Below, in pieces: positions 33,107 to 41,956 of a stretch of 64,000 nucleotides of DNA. Source of the stretch: Candidatus Zipacnadia bacterium (GTDB lineage Bacteria > Armatimonadota > Zipacnadia > Zipacnadales > UBA5352). The stretch covers positions 1 to 64,000 of the forward strand of contig JALGSU010000027.1 in assembly GCA_029821735.1 (NCBI GenBank). The letters are read 5' to 3'. The notes below the pieces were generated by a model. That model made no database searches and was not told the DNA's origin. It worked only from the letters and a program-made list of their open reading frames with translations. Every line of letters begins with the position of its first letter. Positions within the stretch are counted from its first letter, which is position 1. A program made the translations under genes and the position numbers.

Positions 33107-35500
33107 TCACCCGCGCGCGTCGCGAACGATCGCCGCCATCCACCCGCCCGGCAGGCGCAACTCAGTGTATGTGCTGCCGTCCACGATCCGCGTGGGGGCC
33201 TCGAAGTCTTCCTGCAGATAACCGAGGTGGTCGTACGCGTAGACCCGGTGCTCGGAGTCATCGCCCCAACCCATCAGCCCGGATCTGCTGGCGAGTATCC
33301 GCTCCTGGCCGATCAGCACTCCGGGATGCAATTCCACCGGCGTGAACGGGAACATGTGCTCGGTGATGGTCTTGTGTGTGAGTTGCACGCGCCACCAGCC
33401 GAGGTAGTAATACCACAGGCCACCCCACTCCATGTTGTCGCGGATGTTCGCGGCGATGTCGTCCTCGCTCAATATGCGATCGGGCGAGCCCAGTCCCAGC
33501 GGGCAGTACAGATGGGCGTTGCGCAGTTTGCTTGGGTGCCACGCTTCGACGAAGCGCGGGTAGTGCAGCTTCGTCATCGTCTCCGTGCGGGGCTGGCTGT
33601 TGCCGATGAGCGTGCCGCCGGCGTCGAGGACACGCCGGGCCTGCTGCATCTGGTAGCTCTGGCACACGAGCTCGACCAGGCCAACTTTCTCGCGCACGGT
33701 CATGGTCTCGGGATCGGGTATCGCGGAGTGGCCATCGGTGATTCCGTAGGCGATGCGCTCGCTGCTGCGGGCCACCTGATCCCAGTAGATTCCATCGAAG
33801 CCCAACTCGTCCATGCACAGGTCGAAGTAGCGATTCATCTCGCGACCATAGCCGTTGTGTGGGGTGGGCAGGTACATCCACAGGTTCCCTCGCCAACTGC
33901 CGCGATCGTACATTCCGGGCGTCCCGTCCGCGCGCAGGTGCCAGGCGCCGGGGTATTTGTCATGGTGCTCATCGCCGGTAGTGATGTACACGTCGATGTA
34001 GGTGACCATCTTCACGCCGGGGCGCAGGCCGTGCAGGAGGTCGGCCTGATCCTTGAAGAGCCTATGCACCTCGGGGCGGTCGAGGAAGTCCAGGCCGTGC
34101 AGCAGGCGCTTGTCCTCGATGCGCGGGATCTGCGACGAGACGATGCTGGCCGAACCGTTGTCGAGCCACGCCTGCAGGTCGGGGATCTGCTCCTCCATGA
34201 TGCCGGGGTGTGGCGCGAACATGAAGGGCCCGGTGATCGCGAAGTTCGTGCCCCAGTTGCGGCGGATGGCGTTGACCATCTCCCAGTAACCGCCACCGGG
34301 CAGCGGATAGACCGACCAGCGGATCTCGTATTCCGCACCAGGCATCAGCATGAAGAGGTGATCGAGCAGACCCACCTCGCCGAGTTCGGCGTCGGCCACC
34401 TGACTGCACTGCGAGCGCAGCACGTCGTCCTCGGCGACCATGCCGAAGCCCGTCTCGCCTGCGATGAGCAGCGCGGTCGGGTTGTCGCCACCGGACTGGT
34501 TGCCCTGAGGCATGCGCAGCTTGAGTCCCTGCAGCCAGACCTCCGGGTCATCGAGGCCCTCGGTCAGGAAGCTGTGGCGCAGGCTGATGTGGAGGTCCTG
34601 GTCGGTCAGGTTTGTGAGTCGGTCGCTCACCGTGATGTGATCGTCGTGACGCGCGACCGTCCGGCGCAGCGAGTAGCTGGTTCCCTGCGCGCTCACCTGC
34701 AAGCCACCCTCGGCGTTCGCCACCGAGGGCCGCCAGGTCGCCTCCTCTTCATCGCCGCGGGTCTCGCCCAGCCGGTTCCAGCCAACATTGGGATACGAGA
34801 AAGAGCTTTGCACGTGGACACGCTGCCCGCCGCAGGAGACCGCAAAGCCGCCGCGCGACAGTGGCTCGATCTCGTAGGCGACCGGCCCGACGGTGGCGGG
34901 CTGCATCATCGGGATGTCGCCCGTGGGAGCCGGCTGGCCGACGACGCTGTCATCGGCGAGTGGCTCGGGCGGCTTCACCAGAGCGATCTCTGCCAGCGCC
35001 AGCGCGTTCTCGATGCGTTCCTGAGTGTGCAGGATGCGTAGCGTGTTCTCGCCCTCGTGGATCAGCCCGTCGAGGGCCAGCACGAACTCGTAGGCTTTGC
35101 CGCCAACGATGCAGAATGGATGATCGTCGCGATTGGCGGCCTCATAGTCGGGGGAATACACAGCGCGGAAGCTGGCTTGCCCCATCCAGACGAGTTGCAT
35201 GCCGTTGTACAGCTCGAGTTCGTCGGGCTTGTTCAGCAACCGGTCGACGAGGATGCGCTGCTCATTGACGAAGATCGCCATCGAGAATGTCGAGCCACCA
35301 AGCGCCTCGCGATCCAGCCGGGCCAGCAGACGCAGCGCCGGCGTCCGCTGAATCAACTCACCGTCCACCGTGAAGGTCAACTGCTCGCTTTCCGTCGGTG
35401 CCACGCGCAGTTCATCAGCGATGGGCAGGAGAGTCTGCGCCCACGCAGTTGCACAGACGCATGCAAGCACGACTGCCGCCAGCGAAGTCCTGCGCATCAC
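33107..35500 (-). CDS. Secreted TIM-barrel hydrolase-like protein
   Basis: The 797-aa protein has a signal peptide (cleavage near TAWAQ), a beta-rich N-terminal half (to about 390) and a TIM-barrel half. Motifs include MVTYIDVYITTGDEHHDKYP, LCMDELGFDGIYWDQVARS and LIGNSQPRTETM. The Asp in GFDGIYWDQ sits where GH-like barrels place a catalytic acid. It resembles the product of the adjacent 29949-33068 gene in layout but not closely in sequence. No named family is certain. Gap to the next gene downstream is 38 nt. Confidence 0.85.
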   Translation of the reverse strand: MMRRTSLAAVVLACVCATAWAQTLLPIADELRVAPTESEQLTFTVDGELIQRTPALRLLARLDREALGGSTFSMAIFVNEQRILVDRLLNKPDELELYNGMQLVWMGQASFRAVYSPDYEAANRDDHPFCIVGGKAYEFVLALDGLIHEGENTLRILHTQERIENALALAEIALVKPPEPLADDSVVGQPAPTGDIPMMQPATVGPVAYEIEPLSRGGFAVSCGGQRVHVQSSFSYPNVGWNRLGETRGDEEEATWRPSVANAEGGLQVSAQGTSYSLRRTVARHDDHITVSDRLTNLTDQDLHISLRHSFLTEGLDDPEVWLQGLKLRMPQGNQSGGDNPTALLIAGETGFGMVAEDDVLRSQCSQVADAELGEVGLLDHLFMLMPGAEYEIRWSVYPLPGGGYWEMVNAIRRNWGTNFAITGPFMFAPHPGIMEEQIPDLQAWLDNGSASIVSSQIPRIEDKRLLHGLDFLDRPEVHRLFKDQADLLHGLRPGVKMVTYIDVYITTGDEHHDKYPGAWHLRADGTPGMYDRGSWRGNLWMYLPTPHNGYGREMNRYFDLCMDELGFDGIYWDQVARSSERIAYGITDGHSAIPDPETMTVREKVGLVELVCQSYQMQQARRVLDAGGTLIGNSQPRTETMTKLHYPRFVEAWHPSKLRNAHLYCPLGLGSPDRILSEDDIAANIRDNMEWGGLWYYYLGWWRVQLTHKTITEHMFPFTPVELHPGVLIGQERILASRSGLMGWGDDSEHRVYAYDHLGYLQEDFEAPTRIVDGSTYTELRLPGGWMAAIVRDARG

Positions 35501-35546
35501 GTCAACTCCTCGTCACTGCACATGCCCGACGCACAGCATCGGGCCC

Positions 35547-38500
35547 TTACTGCGCCCGGAGGCTTACAAACGTGTAGCTGCGTCCGGGCACTGTTACGGT
35601 GAAGCGTCCGTCCTGGACGGGCGCGGGCTCGCCGGTGCGTTCGTTGACTCCCGCAAGATTCTGGCCGAGACCGAGAGCGTCAGCATCGACCTCGACAGTC
35701 ACCTGCGCGTCTTCGGGGTCCGTGTTCGCGATAGCCACCGCCGCGCGGTCCGGCCAGCGATAGAGCGAGGCCATCGCGTCCTCCGCGACGGCTTTGACCG
35801 GGCAGTCCTCCCGCCAGTAGGCAGTGAACTGCGCGTCGTTCAGGCCCAGTCTGCCGCGCAAGCCCCACCACGCCGACATGGTCGGCTTGTGCATGTAGGA
35901 GCCGGAGGTATTGACGTCGTTGACCGCACACATCGCCAGCAGACTCTCAGTGGGCTGGGGCTGCTCAATGTCCGTGTCGTCCCTGGTGCCGCGCTGGAAT
36001 TCGGGCAGGAGGATGTGCACCAGACCGCTGGTGTTGTTGGTGAGCTGCACGCGGTAGTCGAGCTCGTCCATGGTGTCCATGTAGAACCACTTGTCGCCGT
36101 AGAGCCGATGCGTATACTCCTCGCCCGGCCAGAAGAAGTCAGCGAAGCAATGCACCGGCGGCACGAGCTTCGAGTGACAGTGCGTCATCCAGTATCCTCG
36201 GTCGCCGTCGCGCTGCAGCTCGCGCATGAGCGTGGCCATGCGCTTGGAGAAATCACGCTTGCTCAGCAACGTCCAGCTCACGCCACTCTTGCCGAAGACG
36301 TCGGTGAAACCGTGGCCGTGGTGCGTGTTCTCACAGGGCCAGATGCCATCGGTATCGGTGTAAAAGCCCATCACGCCGGCGGTCTCGTTCAGGTTGCGCG
36401 CGTTCCAGAGCATGTAGTCGACGAAGGTCGGCGCGCCCGGGCAGACGGGCACCTGGTGATGGATCGGCCCGTCGGGCTTGAACCGGTTGCCCTTGCCGTC
36501 GTAGGGACCAAACTGCGCGGGGTAGGGGTCGTTCCACAGCGTGCGGAAGAGCTTGTAGTTCGGGTTGTGATTGGCCGTGCAACTCGTGGTCGAGTAGTAG
36601 AAGGCCAGCACGTCCTGGTCATGCCTCTCCATGTCGAACTTGCGGACCTCTTCGGGCCGAGGCGTCTCCCAGACGCCGGAGTAGTAGGCGTAGGAACTCA
36701 TCCACGGCTGGTGGGTCTGGTGCTCGATGGGCATCCCGCCGCCGAAGTTCATCTCGCGCCAACCATCCACGAGCGGCTTGACCGGTGTGGCCTCGAAGCC
36801 GAACTGGTAGGTGATCGGCTCGTTCACCGCGATCGGTTGAGAGATGATGCGCAGCTCGATCATGGCGTCGTCGCCACCGGTGACGACCGTCACCGGCTGG
36901 CCGCGCTCATAGACCCAGTTGGCCTCGGACTCGCACATGTAGAGGAAGCCCTCGTCCTCGCTCACCAGCCACAGGAAGGGCTCGAAGGCGCTTTCCCAGC
37001 GCTGGTAATCCCACGCCTGACGATTGGGGCTCTTGCGCGCGCCACGGATGTGGCGCAGGTCCCCGCGGATGGGGATGCGCATGGTCAGCGACTGCACCTG
37101 CATGCCACCCTCGGGCGGGTTGATGGTGAAGCTCGCCCAGGTCAACCCGTCATACTCCATCCAGCTTGACCACTGGACATTGGCCAGATCGCCGAAGGCC
37201 GCCGCGCCGGAGAACTCCGCGCGGCCGGGGTCACTGCGATCGCACTGCCGACTGACCTCTGCCAGCACGGCCTCGCCTGCATCGGTCGCCAGAGTCAGCG
37301 TCACCGGTTCGCGCAAAATCTCGCGGCCCTGGTTCACCACGCGCGCAGGCAGCGGCCCGGCGAACTCGTACTCCCTGCCCCAGCAACTCACGGCGCGGTC
37401 GCCGGTGTATTCGAGCGGCGTCCACGGTGCCAGCACATCGTCGCTGACGCCGACTTCGGAGCCTACCCATGAGAGGTCAGGGACTTCCAGCGAGTCGGTA
37501 ACGGTCAGCGCATCTTCGCGCCCGGGGGCACGCAATACGAACGACAACTCGTAGCTGCCCTCGGCGAACGCGAAGGGCACGGCGGCCGTCGCGGCAAGAC
37601 CCTTGAGTGGCACCTGAGCGCTGCCGGTGTCGCCGCCGGGCCCGGCTGCCGCGATGTCGAGCGTGGTCCCGCCCGCTGCGGCGATCGTCTTCCACTCCGC
37701 GGGCAGGTTCGACAAGTCCAGTTCCAGGCCCAGCATCTTCGCGGGCACGTCGGGCAGGTAGGTCACCGAGATCGGGCGCTTGACCAGCACGCGAGTGGCG
37801 TATTCATTGAGCGTCTCGCCGGCCGCGCCCGTGACGCGAACCAGCAGATCGGCCAGGGACACGTCGCGAATGCTGCCGGATACGGTGGCCTCGCCGTCGA
37901 TCATGGCGGTCTCGCGCAACGCGTCACGCCCGTCGCTGGTCACTGCGACCTCAAGCTGCGAGCCTTGTGGCCCGGACGCGGTCACGGCGACCGCGCCTGT
38001 CGCGAGACCACTGGCCACCGTCATCTGCGCGCCCTCGCCGCCGAACACGATCTTGCCGAAGCGCTCGGGACGGTTCAGGTACGAAGGGCCACCGTATGCC
38101 CAAGTGGTGTAGATCGGGTCCTGTGGGTCGGGGCGGAACCAGTCGCGGCAGAAGTTCGCGCGCCAGATGTCGCCGTCGACGGGCGCTTCCGCGCCGATTG
38201 CAGCGAAGGGGATCGCGATCTCGGCGGTCCAGTAGTCGTCGCCCGCCTCAGCGCGCACGACCACGTTCTCGGCGTCCCATTCCTTGCGCATGGCCAGGGC
38301 ATCGAAGAGTACGCCGGCGGAGTTGACTATGAACTGGTAGAAGGCCTCGTTGGGCTCCTCGCCTGCAGAGATGAGGACCTCGAAGGCGTCGTCCTTGTAG
38401 ACGGGCTCGTCGCGCTGCGCGGCGTTGTTTGCCAGTTCGTCGCCATGGGTCATCGACCACAGGCCGACATAGAGGTTGGTTTCGTCGTGGCAGAGCGAGG

Positions 38501-39431
38501 CCCGTGCCCGCAGTTCCTGCGGCAGACCGGTGCGGATGTTGGTCATGATGGGCACACGCGAAGCGGTCTGCCAGGCGATGTCATCGAGCGTCCCGTCCAC
38601 CTGGATCGCAGGCACGCGGGGGACAGTCACCACCGGCACCGGCAATTCCTCGCCCGCGTCGGGACGGTCGGCGAGATACCGCTCCATGATCCGGTCAGCC
38701 GACTGCGCGCCGCTGTAGATCTCGACCTCGTCAATGTAGGTCATATCGCGGTCATCGCGCACGGCTGAGAATTGACCGTACCTCCGGCCGAGTTCGATGC
38801 CCGACTTGACCAGTTCGGGGAACTGCACGTTCGGCAGATCCTGAGTGTTGGACAGTTTGCCGTCAACATAGATGGCAAGCAGCGTGGAGTTCCAGGTGAC
38901 GTCCAGCTTGTGCCAAGTTTCAGCATCCCACTCGGCGCTGCCAATGGTCAGGTAGAGCCGGTAGTCGGCGTCGCGCGCGCGGCTGCCAAGCTGCACGGTG
39001 CAGCGCGCGGTCTCAGGGCCGTCGGACTTATCGATGCCGAGGTTGAAGCCCTTCTCGGGCTGGTCGGCGATGCGACCGTAGAGATTGAAGAAGGAAACGT
39101 AGCGTCGGTCCTCGCCGGTCCAGTTGGCGGGCTTGACCCACAGCGAGATCGTGCCCGCCGCCATGTCGATGTTGCCCTCAGCCTGGTACGTGCACTTCTC
39201 CCCCTCCTCAACCAGCAGGCAGTGGCCCTTGATGCCAGGCTTGGCCCGAAGCTCGAGGCTCACGTCCAGCGAGGACTCGGGGGCGCCCTTCGAGTAGTCG
39301 GCGAAGGCGGTCAGCCGATCGAAGGAAGCCTTGAAGAGCAGGTCCTCGGGGTAATTCTGCGCGACAGCCGCAACCAGCCCGGTCGCGATCATGGTCAGGA
39401 AGATCGTCAAGGTCAGCAATCGATTAAGCAT
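35547..39431 (-). CDS. Secreted LamG/DOMON/DUF6067-like glycoside hydrolase-like protein
   Basis: The 1,294-aa protein starts at 39431, nine nt after GAGGAG, with a signal peptide ending near AVAQN. Domains in order are: LamG (about 60-235; AAGTISLWVKPANWTG); a CBM9/DOMON-like module (about 265-480; VPRVPAIQVDGTLDDIAW); Ig-like domains (about 490-680); and a large catalytic-like region of the DUF6067/GH123-related type (about 690-1230). That last region includes FEPFLWLVSEDEGFLYMCES and FYTDTDGIWPCENTHHGHG. A small beta-sandwich ends the chain. Two near-identical direct repeats lie 130-195 nt upstream. It probably acts on an extracellular glycan that it also binds. Confidence 0.88.
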   Translation of the reverse strand: MLNRLLTLTIFLTMIATGLVAAVAQNYPEDLLFKASFDRLTAFADYSKGAPESSLDVSLELRAKPGIKGHCLLVEEGEKCTYQAEGNIDMAAGTISLWVKPANWTGEDRRYVSFFNLYGRIADQPEKGFNLGIDKSDGPETARCTVQLGSRARDADYRLYLTIGSAEWDAETWHKLDVTWNSTLLAIYVDGKLSNTQDLPNVQFPELVKSGIELGRRYGQFSAVRDDRDMTYIDEVEIYSGAQSADRIMERYLADRPDAGEELPVPVVTVPRVPAIQVDGTLDDIAWQTASRVPIMTNIRTGLPQELRARASLCHDETNLYVGLWSMTHGDELANNAAQRDEPVYKDDAFEVLISAGEEPNEAFYQFIVNSAGVLFDALAMRKEWDAENVVVRAEAGDDYWTAEIAIPFAAIGAEAPVDGDIWRANFCRDWFRPDPQDPIYTTWAYGGPSYLNRPERFGKIVFGGEGAQMTVASGLATGAVAVTASGPQGSQLEVAVTSDGRDALRETAMIDGEATVSGSIRDVSLADLLVRVTGAAGETLNEYATRVLVKRPISVTYLPDVPAKMLGLELDLSNLPAEWKTIAAAGGTTLDIAAAGPGGDTGSAQVPLKGLAATAAVPFAFAEGSYELSFVLRAPGREDALTVTDSLEVPDLSWVGSEVGVSDDVLAPWTPLEYTGDRAVSCWGREYEFAGPLPARVVNQGREILREPVTLTLATDAGEAVLAEVSRQCDRSDPGRAEFSGAAAFGDLANVQWSSWMEYDGLTWASFTINPPEGGMQVQSLTMRIPIRGDLRHIRGARKSPNRQAWDYQRWESAFEPFLWLVSEDEGFLYMCESEANWVYERGQPVTVVTGGDDAMIELRIISQPIAVNEPITYQFGFEATPVKPLVDGWREMNFGGGMPIEHQTHQPWMSSYAYYSGVWETPRPEEVRKFDMERHDQDVLAFYYSTTSCTANHNPNYKLFRTLWNDPYPAQFGPYDGKGNRFKPDGPIHHQVPVCPGAPTFVDYMLWNARNLNETAGVMGFYTDTDGIWPCENTHHGHGFTDVFGKSGVSWTLLSKRDFSKRMATLMRELQRDGDRGYWMTHCHSKLVPPVHCFADFFWPGEEYTHRLYGDKWFYMDTMDELDYRVQLTNNTSGLVHILLPEFQRGTRDDTDIEQPQPTESLLAMCAVNDVNTSGSYMHKPTMSAWWGLRGRLGLNDAQFTAYWREDCPVKAVAEDAMASLYRWPDRAAVAIANTDPEDAQVTVEVDADALGLGQNLAGVNERTGEPAPVQDGRFTVTVPGRSYTFVSLRAQ

Positions 39432-39561
39432 AAACAGTCTGCTCCTCGGTCGTTGAAATGATTCGGCTCGGGGCCCCACCTGCAGCGGCGCTGCCACCCA
39501 ACGTGTGTCTGCCTTCTCCGGAGATAAGGGCAGACCTGCAACCGTCGCGGGGCGGGCTGAG

Positions 39562-39624
39562 TTGCGAATCTTGCGTAGTCTGAGTCCGCTGCCGAAGACT
39601 TGCGAATCCCGCGTGGTCTGAGTC
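39562..39624. repeat. Pair of 25-nt direct repeats upstream of the DUF6067-like gene
   Basis: Copies at 39562-39586 and 39600-39624 share TTGCGAATC at the start and GTCTGAGTC at the end, differing at three positions. Their starts are 38 nt apart. They lie between two same-strand genes and could be operator sites for the downstream (35547-39431) gene. Confidence 0.7.
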
Positions 39625-39715
39625 TGTCAGTGTAGTACAGCCGTGTGCAGGTTTCCCCGCGAGAAGCTTCACAGACCGTGACCGTCGGCGTTTCGCACAA
39701 GACGCTCGCGATTGC

Positions 39716-41956
39716 TCAGCGCCCAGCCGGACGCTCCAGACTCCGGTCGACGGGCTCGTCAGATGCCAGCCAGACTTCGCCGCCGATGACCAGTCGCGTC
39801 GCCCCGATCGCCCACGCGCGGATCGGCTGGTCGCCTCGCATCTGAACGCAAACGCACTCGGCTCGAGCCTCTATCTCGCCGAGCTTCAGGCCGGTGTCGC
39901 CGGGCTCCAGCACGAGCCATTCGGCCTCCCCAGACCGAAGCCGCAACGCTTGATCGCCGACCGGCTCGATGGTGCCGACGCCCTCGAAGAGCGCCATGTC
40001 AAAGCGCACACCATCCGGGCCGATCGGTTTGACCCACTGCAGGGCGGCCGCCGATCCGCCACAGTCATCAGGCTGGCAGTCGCGAGGCAGAAGCGCCATC
40101 CAGTGCTCCTCAGTGACCAGATCGCGGACTTCGGTCGGCCGCGCCGGGACGAGACTGTACGAGCCGACGCCTGTGAGCGACGCCGCGAAGTTGCCCTCGA
40201 GGCCGACCTCAAGCGGAGTGTGCCAGCTCCAGCGGGCCTCGTGGCCGTCGGCCCCGCGGACTCGGTCGCTGACGAGAACCGGGCCGCCATCAATGACCAG
40301 GAGTTGGCGCTCGATCGTGGCGCCATGGGAATCACGGTAGCCTTCATGATCGGCGCGGAGGAACTGCAGCCCCGGCAGGCTCGTGAAGGTTCGCAGAGTG
40401 CCGCCGGGCGCGATGCGATCCACGCTCGGGCAACTCTCACCGTCGATGTTGACGACGTTGTGGCTTGGGGTCGAATGGCAGTATCGGTAGGCCGGATGAC
40501 GGTAGCTCCGCGGCGAGCCGGGACTGGTGGCGATCAGCTCGCCGTTCATCTGCAGGCAGAAGTGCAGCGCGCCCGGGTAGGCGTGGCCCGAGTTTGCGCG
40601 ACCGTATTGGAGGACGAGATACCGGCCCAGGTCGGGGCCGTCGCGCATCACGACGAAGCCCGACGAGTCGAGGTGACAGCTCGCGGCGGGCGCGGGCAGG
40701 GCAGTTCCCTGCGGTGGCGGCGCGCAGACGATGTAGTTGGGCATGGCGAAGGGCCCCTTCTGCGACGGGGCCTCGCCTCGTCTCCAAAAGTCGGCCGCCA
40801 GAGCGGCAAATTCGGGGCGGTCGAAGAGCTCGGCGCCCAGACTCAAGTGCACCGACCAGTCGTTGGCGAAGACCGCCGAGTGCAGCGCGGGGGTCTCGCC
40901 CGAGGGCATCAAGATCGCTGCGAGCCAGTCGTAGGCGCGCTCAAGTGCCGCGGCGAGTTCGGGGTCATCGAGCATTGAGGGCCGACCATTGGCGCGCGCC
41001 GTCAGGGAGACGTAAGCGACATCACGCAGGACTGTCTTGTGGTACTGGGTGCAGAGCTCCCGGTGGCCACCGTCGGGGTGGAAATCATCGAGCAGGTGCT
41101 GTGCCATCCAGCGGTTCGACAGGTCGAGCCAGGCCTCGGCGTCCCGGAATTCGGGGAACATGATGCCGATGATTCCGCAGCCGAGGACGGCGGTCACCTG
41201 CTGGTTGCCGACCTTGTACATCTGATTGTCAGCGGCCAACCACGCCGCGCAGGCGAGAAGCTGCTTCATGATCCTCAGATGCAGGTCGGGCGTGAGCGAA
41301 TCGCTCGCGGCCATGCAGTAGTAGTTGTCGGCGAGCACGCGTCCGCGCACGCCCGGGTAGTAGGCTCGGAAGACCGTGCCGAACCCGAGGCCGCCCTGGT
41401 CTCGGCGGATTTCGGGCAGGGCTTCATACCATGAGTCGAAGAACCACGCCCAAGCCCCGGCATACTTCTCGTCGCCGGTGAGCAGGTATGCGCGACCGAG
41501 GCAGTTGACGAGCCACTGCGAGCCCACGATGCTCACGTAGTTGGTGTCCACGGTCGGGTTGGCCGACCAGTCGATCACACCGTCGGTCACCGGCAGGCTG
41601 AAGCCACCATGCTCGAGCTCCCCGGCGACGATGCGGTCCGCGTCGGTGATCATCGGTCCGACAAGGAATGGGTAGTGCTCGCGGATGAGCCCGGGCCATT
41701 GGTCACGATCGAAGTGAGCAGTGGGCTTGTCGCGGGCGGCGAAGTACTCGGCCCAGGCGACTGCCGCTGCCGGGTAGTCGGCGCGCTCGACGGCTTCGCG
41801 GACACGCTCGAGGCCCGGACGCTCGAGATCGAGCGCCGCGAAGAGTTCCTCGTCCGAGATGCGTTCAGGATGGTCCACGATGTTGGCATGCGCCGCGGCC
41901 ATGGTCATCACCATTAGACAGAGAATCGAGTATGCGGGGAGGATGCTATCGCGCAT
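39716..41956 (-). CDS. Secreted heparinase II/III-like polysaccharide lyase
   Basis: The start at 41956 (MRDSILPAYSILCLMVMTMA) gives a signal peptide; 41974 is an alternative. The 746-aa protein has an alpha/alpha-toroid N-terminal half followed by a beta-sandwich from about residue 400, the layout of PL8/PL12/PL15/PL17-type lyases. GGHRELCTQYHKTVLRDVAYV contains the Tyr/His pair expected for beta-elimination, and YGRANSGHAYPGALHF and STPSHNVVNIDG supply later His residues typical of the sandwich domain. It overlaps the upstream gene by 11 nt, so they are translationally coupled. The substrate is probably a uronate polymer, by inference. Confidence 0.88.
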   Translation of the reverse strand: MRDSILPAYSILCLMVMTMAAAHANIVDHPERISDEELFAALDLERPGLERVREAVERADYPAAAVAWAEYFAARDKPTAHFDRDQWPGLIREHYPFLVGPMITDADRIVAGELEHGGFSLPVTDGVIDWSANPTVDTNYVSIVGSQWLVNCLGRAYLLTGDEKYAGAWAWFFDSWYEALPEIRRDQGGLGFGTVFRAYYPGVRGRVLADNYYCMAASDSLTPDLHLRIMKQLLACAAWLAADNQMYKVGNQQVTAVLGCGIIGIMFPEFRDAEAWLDLSNRWMAQHLLDDFHPDGGHRELCTQYHKTVLRDVAYVSLTARANGRPSMLDDPELAAALERAYDWLAAILMPSGETPALHSAVFANDWSVHLSLGAELFDRPEFAALAADFWRRGEAPSQKGPFAMPNYIVCAPPPQGTALPAPAASCHLDSSGFVVMRDGPDLGRYLVLQYGRANSGHAYPGALHFCLQMNGELIATSPGSPRSYRHPAYRYCHSTPSHNVVNIDGESCPSVDRIAPGGTLRTFTSLPGLQFLRADHEGYRDSHGATIERQLLVIDGGPVLVSDRVRGADGHEARWSWHTPLEVGLEGNFAASLTGVGSYSLVPARPTEVRDLVTEEHWMALLPRDCQPDDCGGSAAALQWVKPIGPDGVRFDMALFEGVGTIEPVGDQALRLRSGEAEWLVLEPGDTGLKLGEIEARAECVCVQMRGDQPIRAWAIGATRLVIGGEVWLASDEPVDRSLERPAGR

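Noticed and set aside
33059..35041. Long plus-strand open frame opposite the TIM-barrel gene at 33107-35500
   Set aside because: It is His/Val/Arg-rich without family motifs or a ribosome site, and lies opposite a gene with a signal peptide and clear motifs; it is a GC-rich shadow frame. The same applies to 9428-11248, 35370-37169, 31680-33221 and 50260-52026 (plus) and to 60760-62346 (minus).
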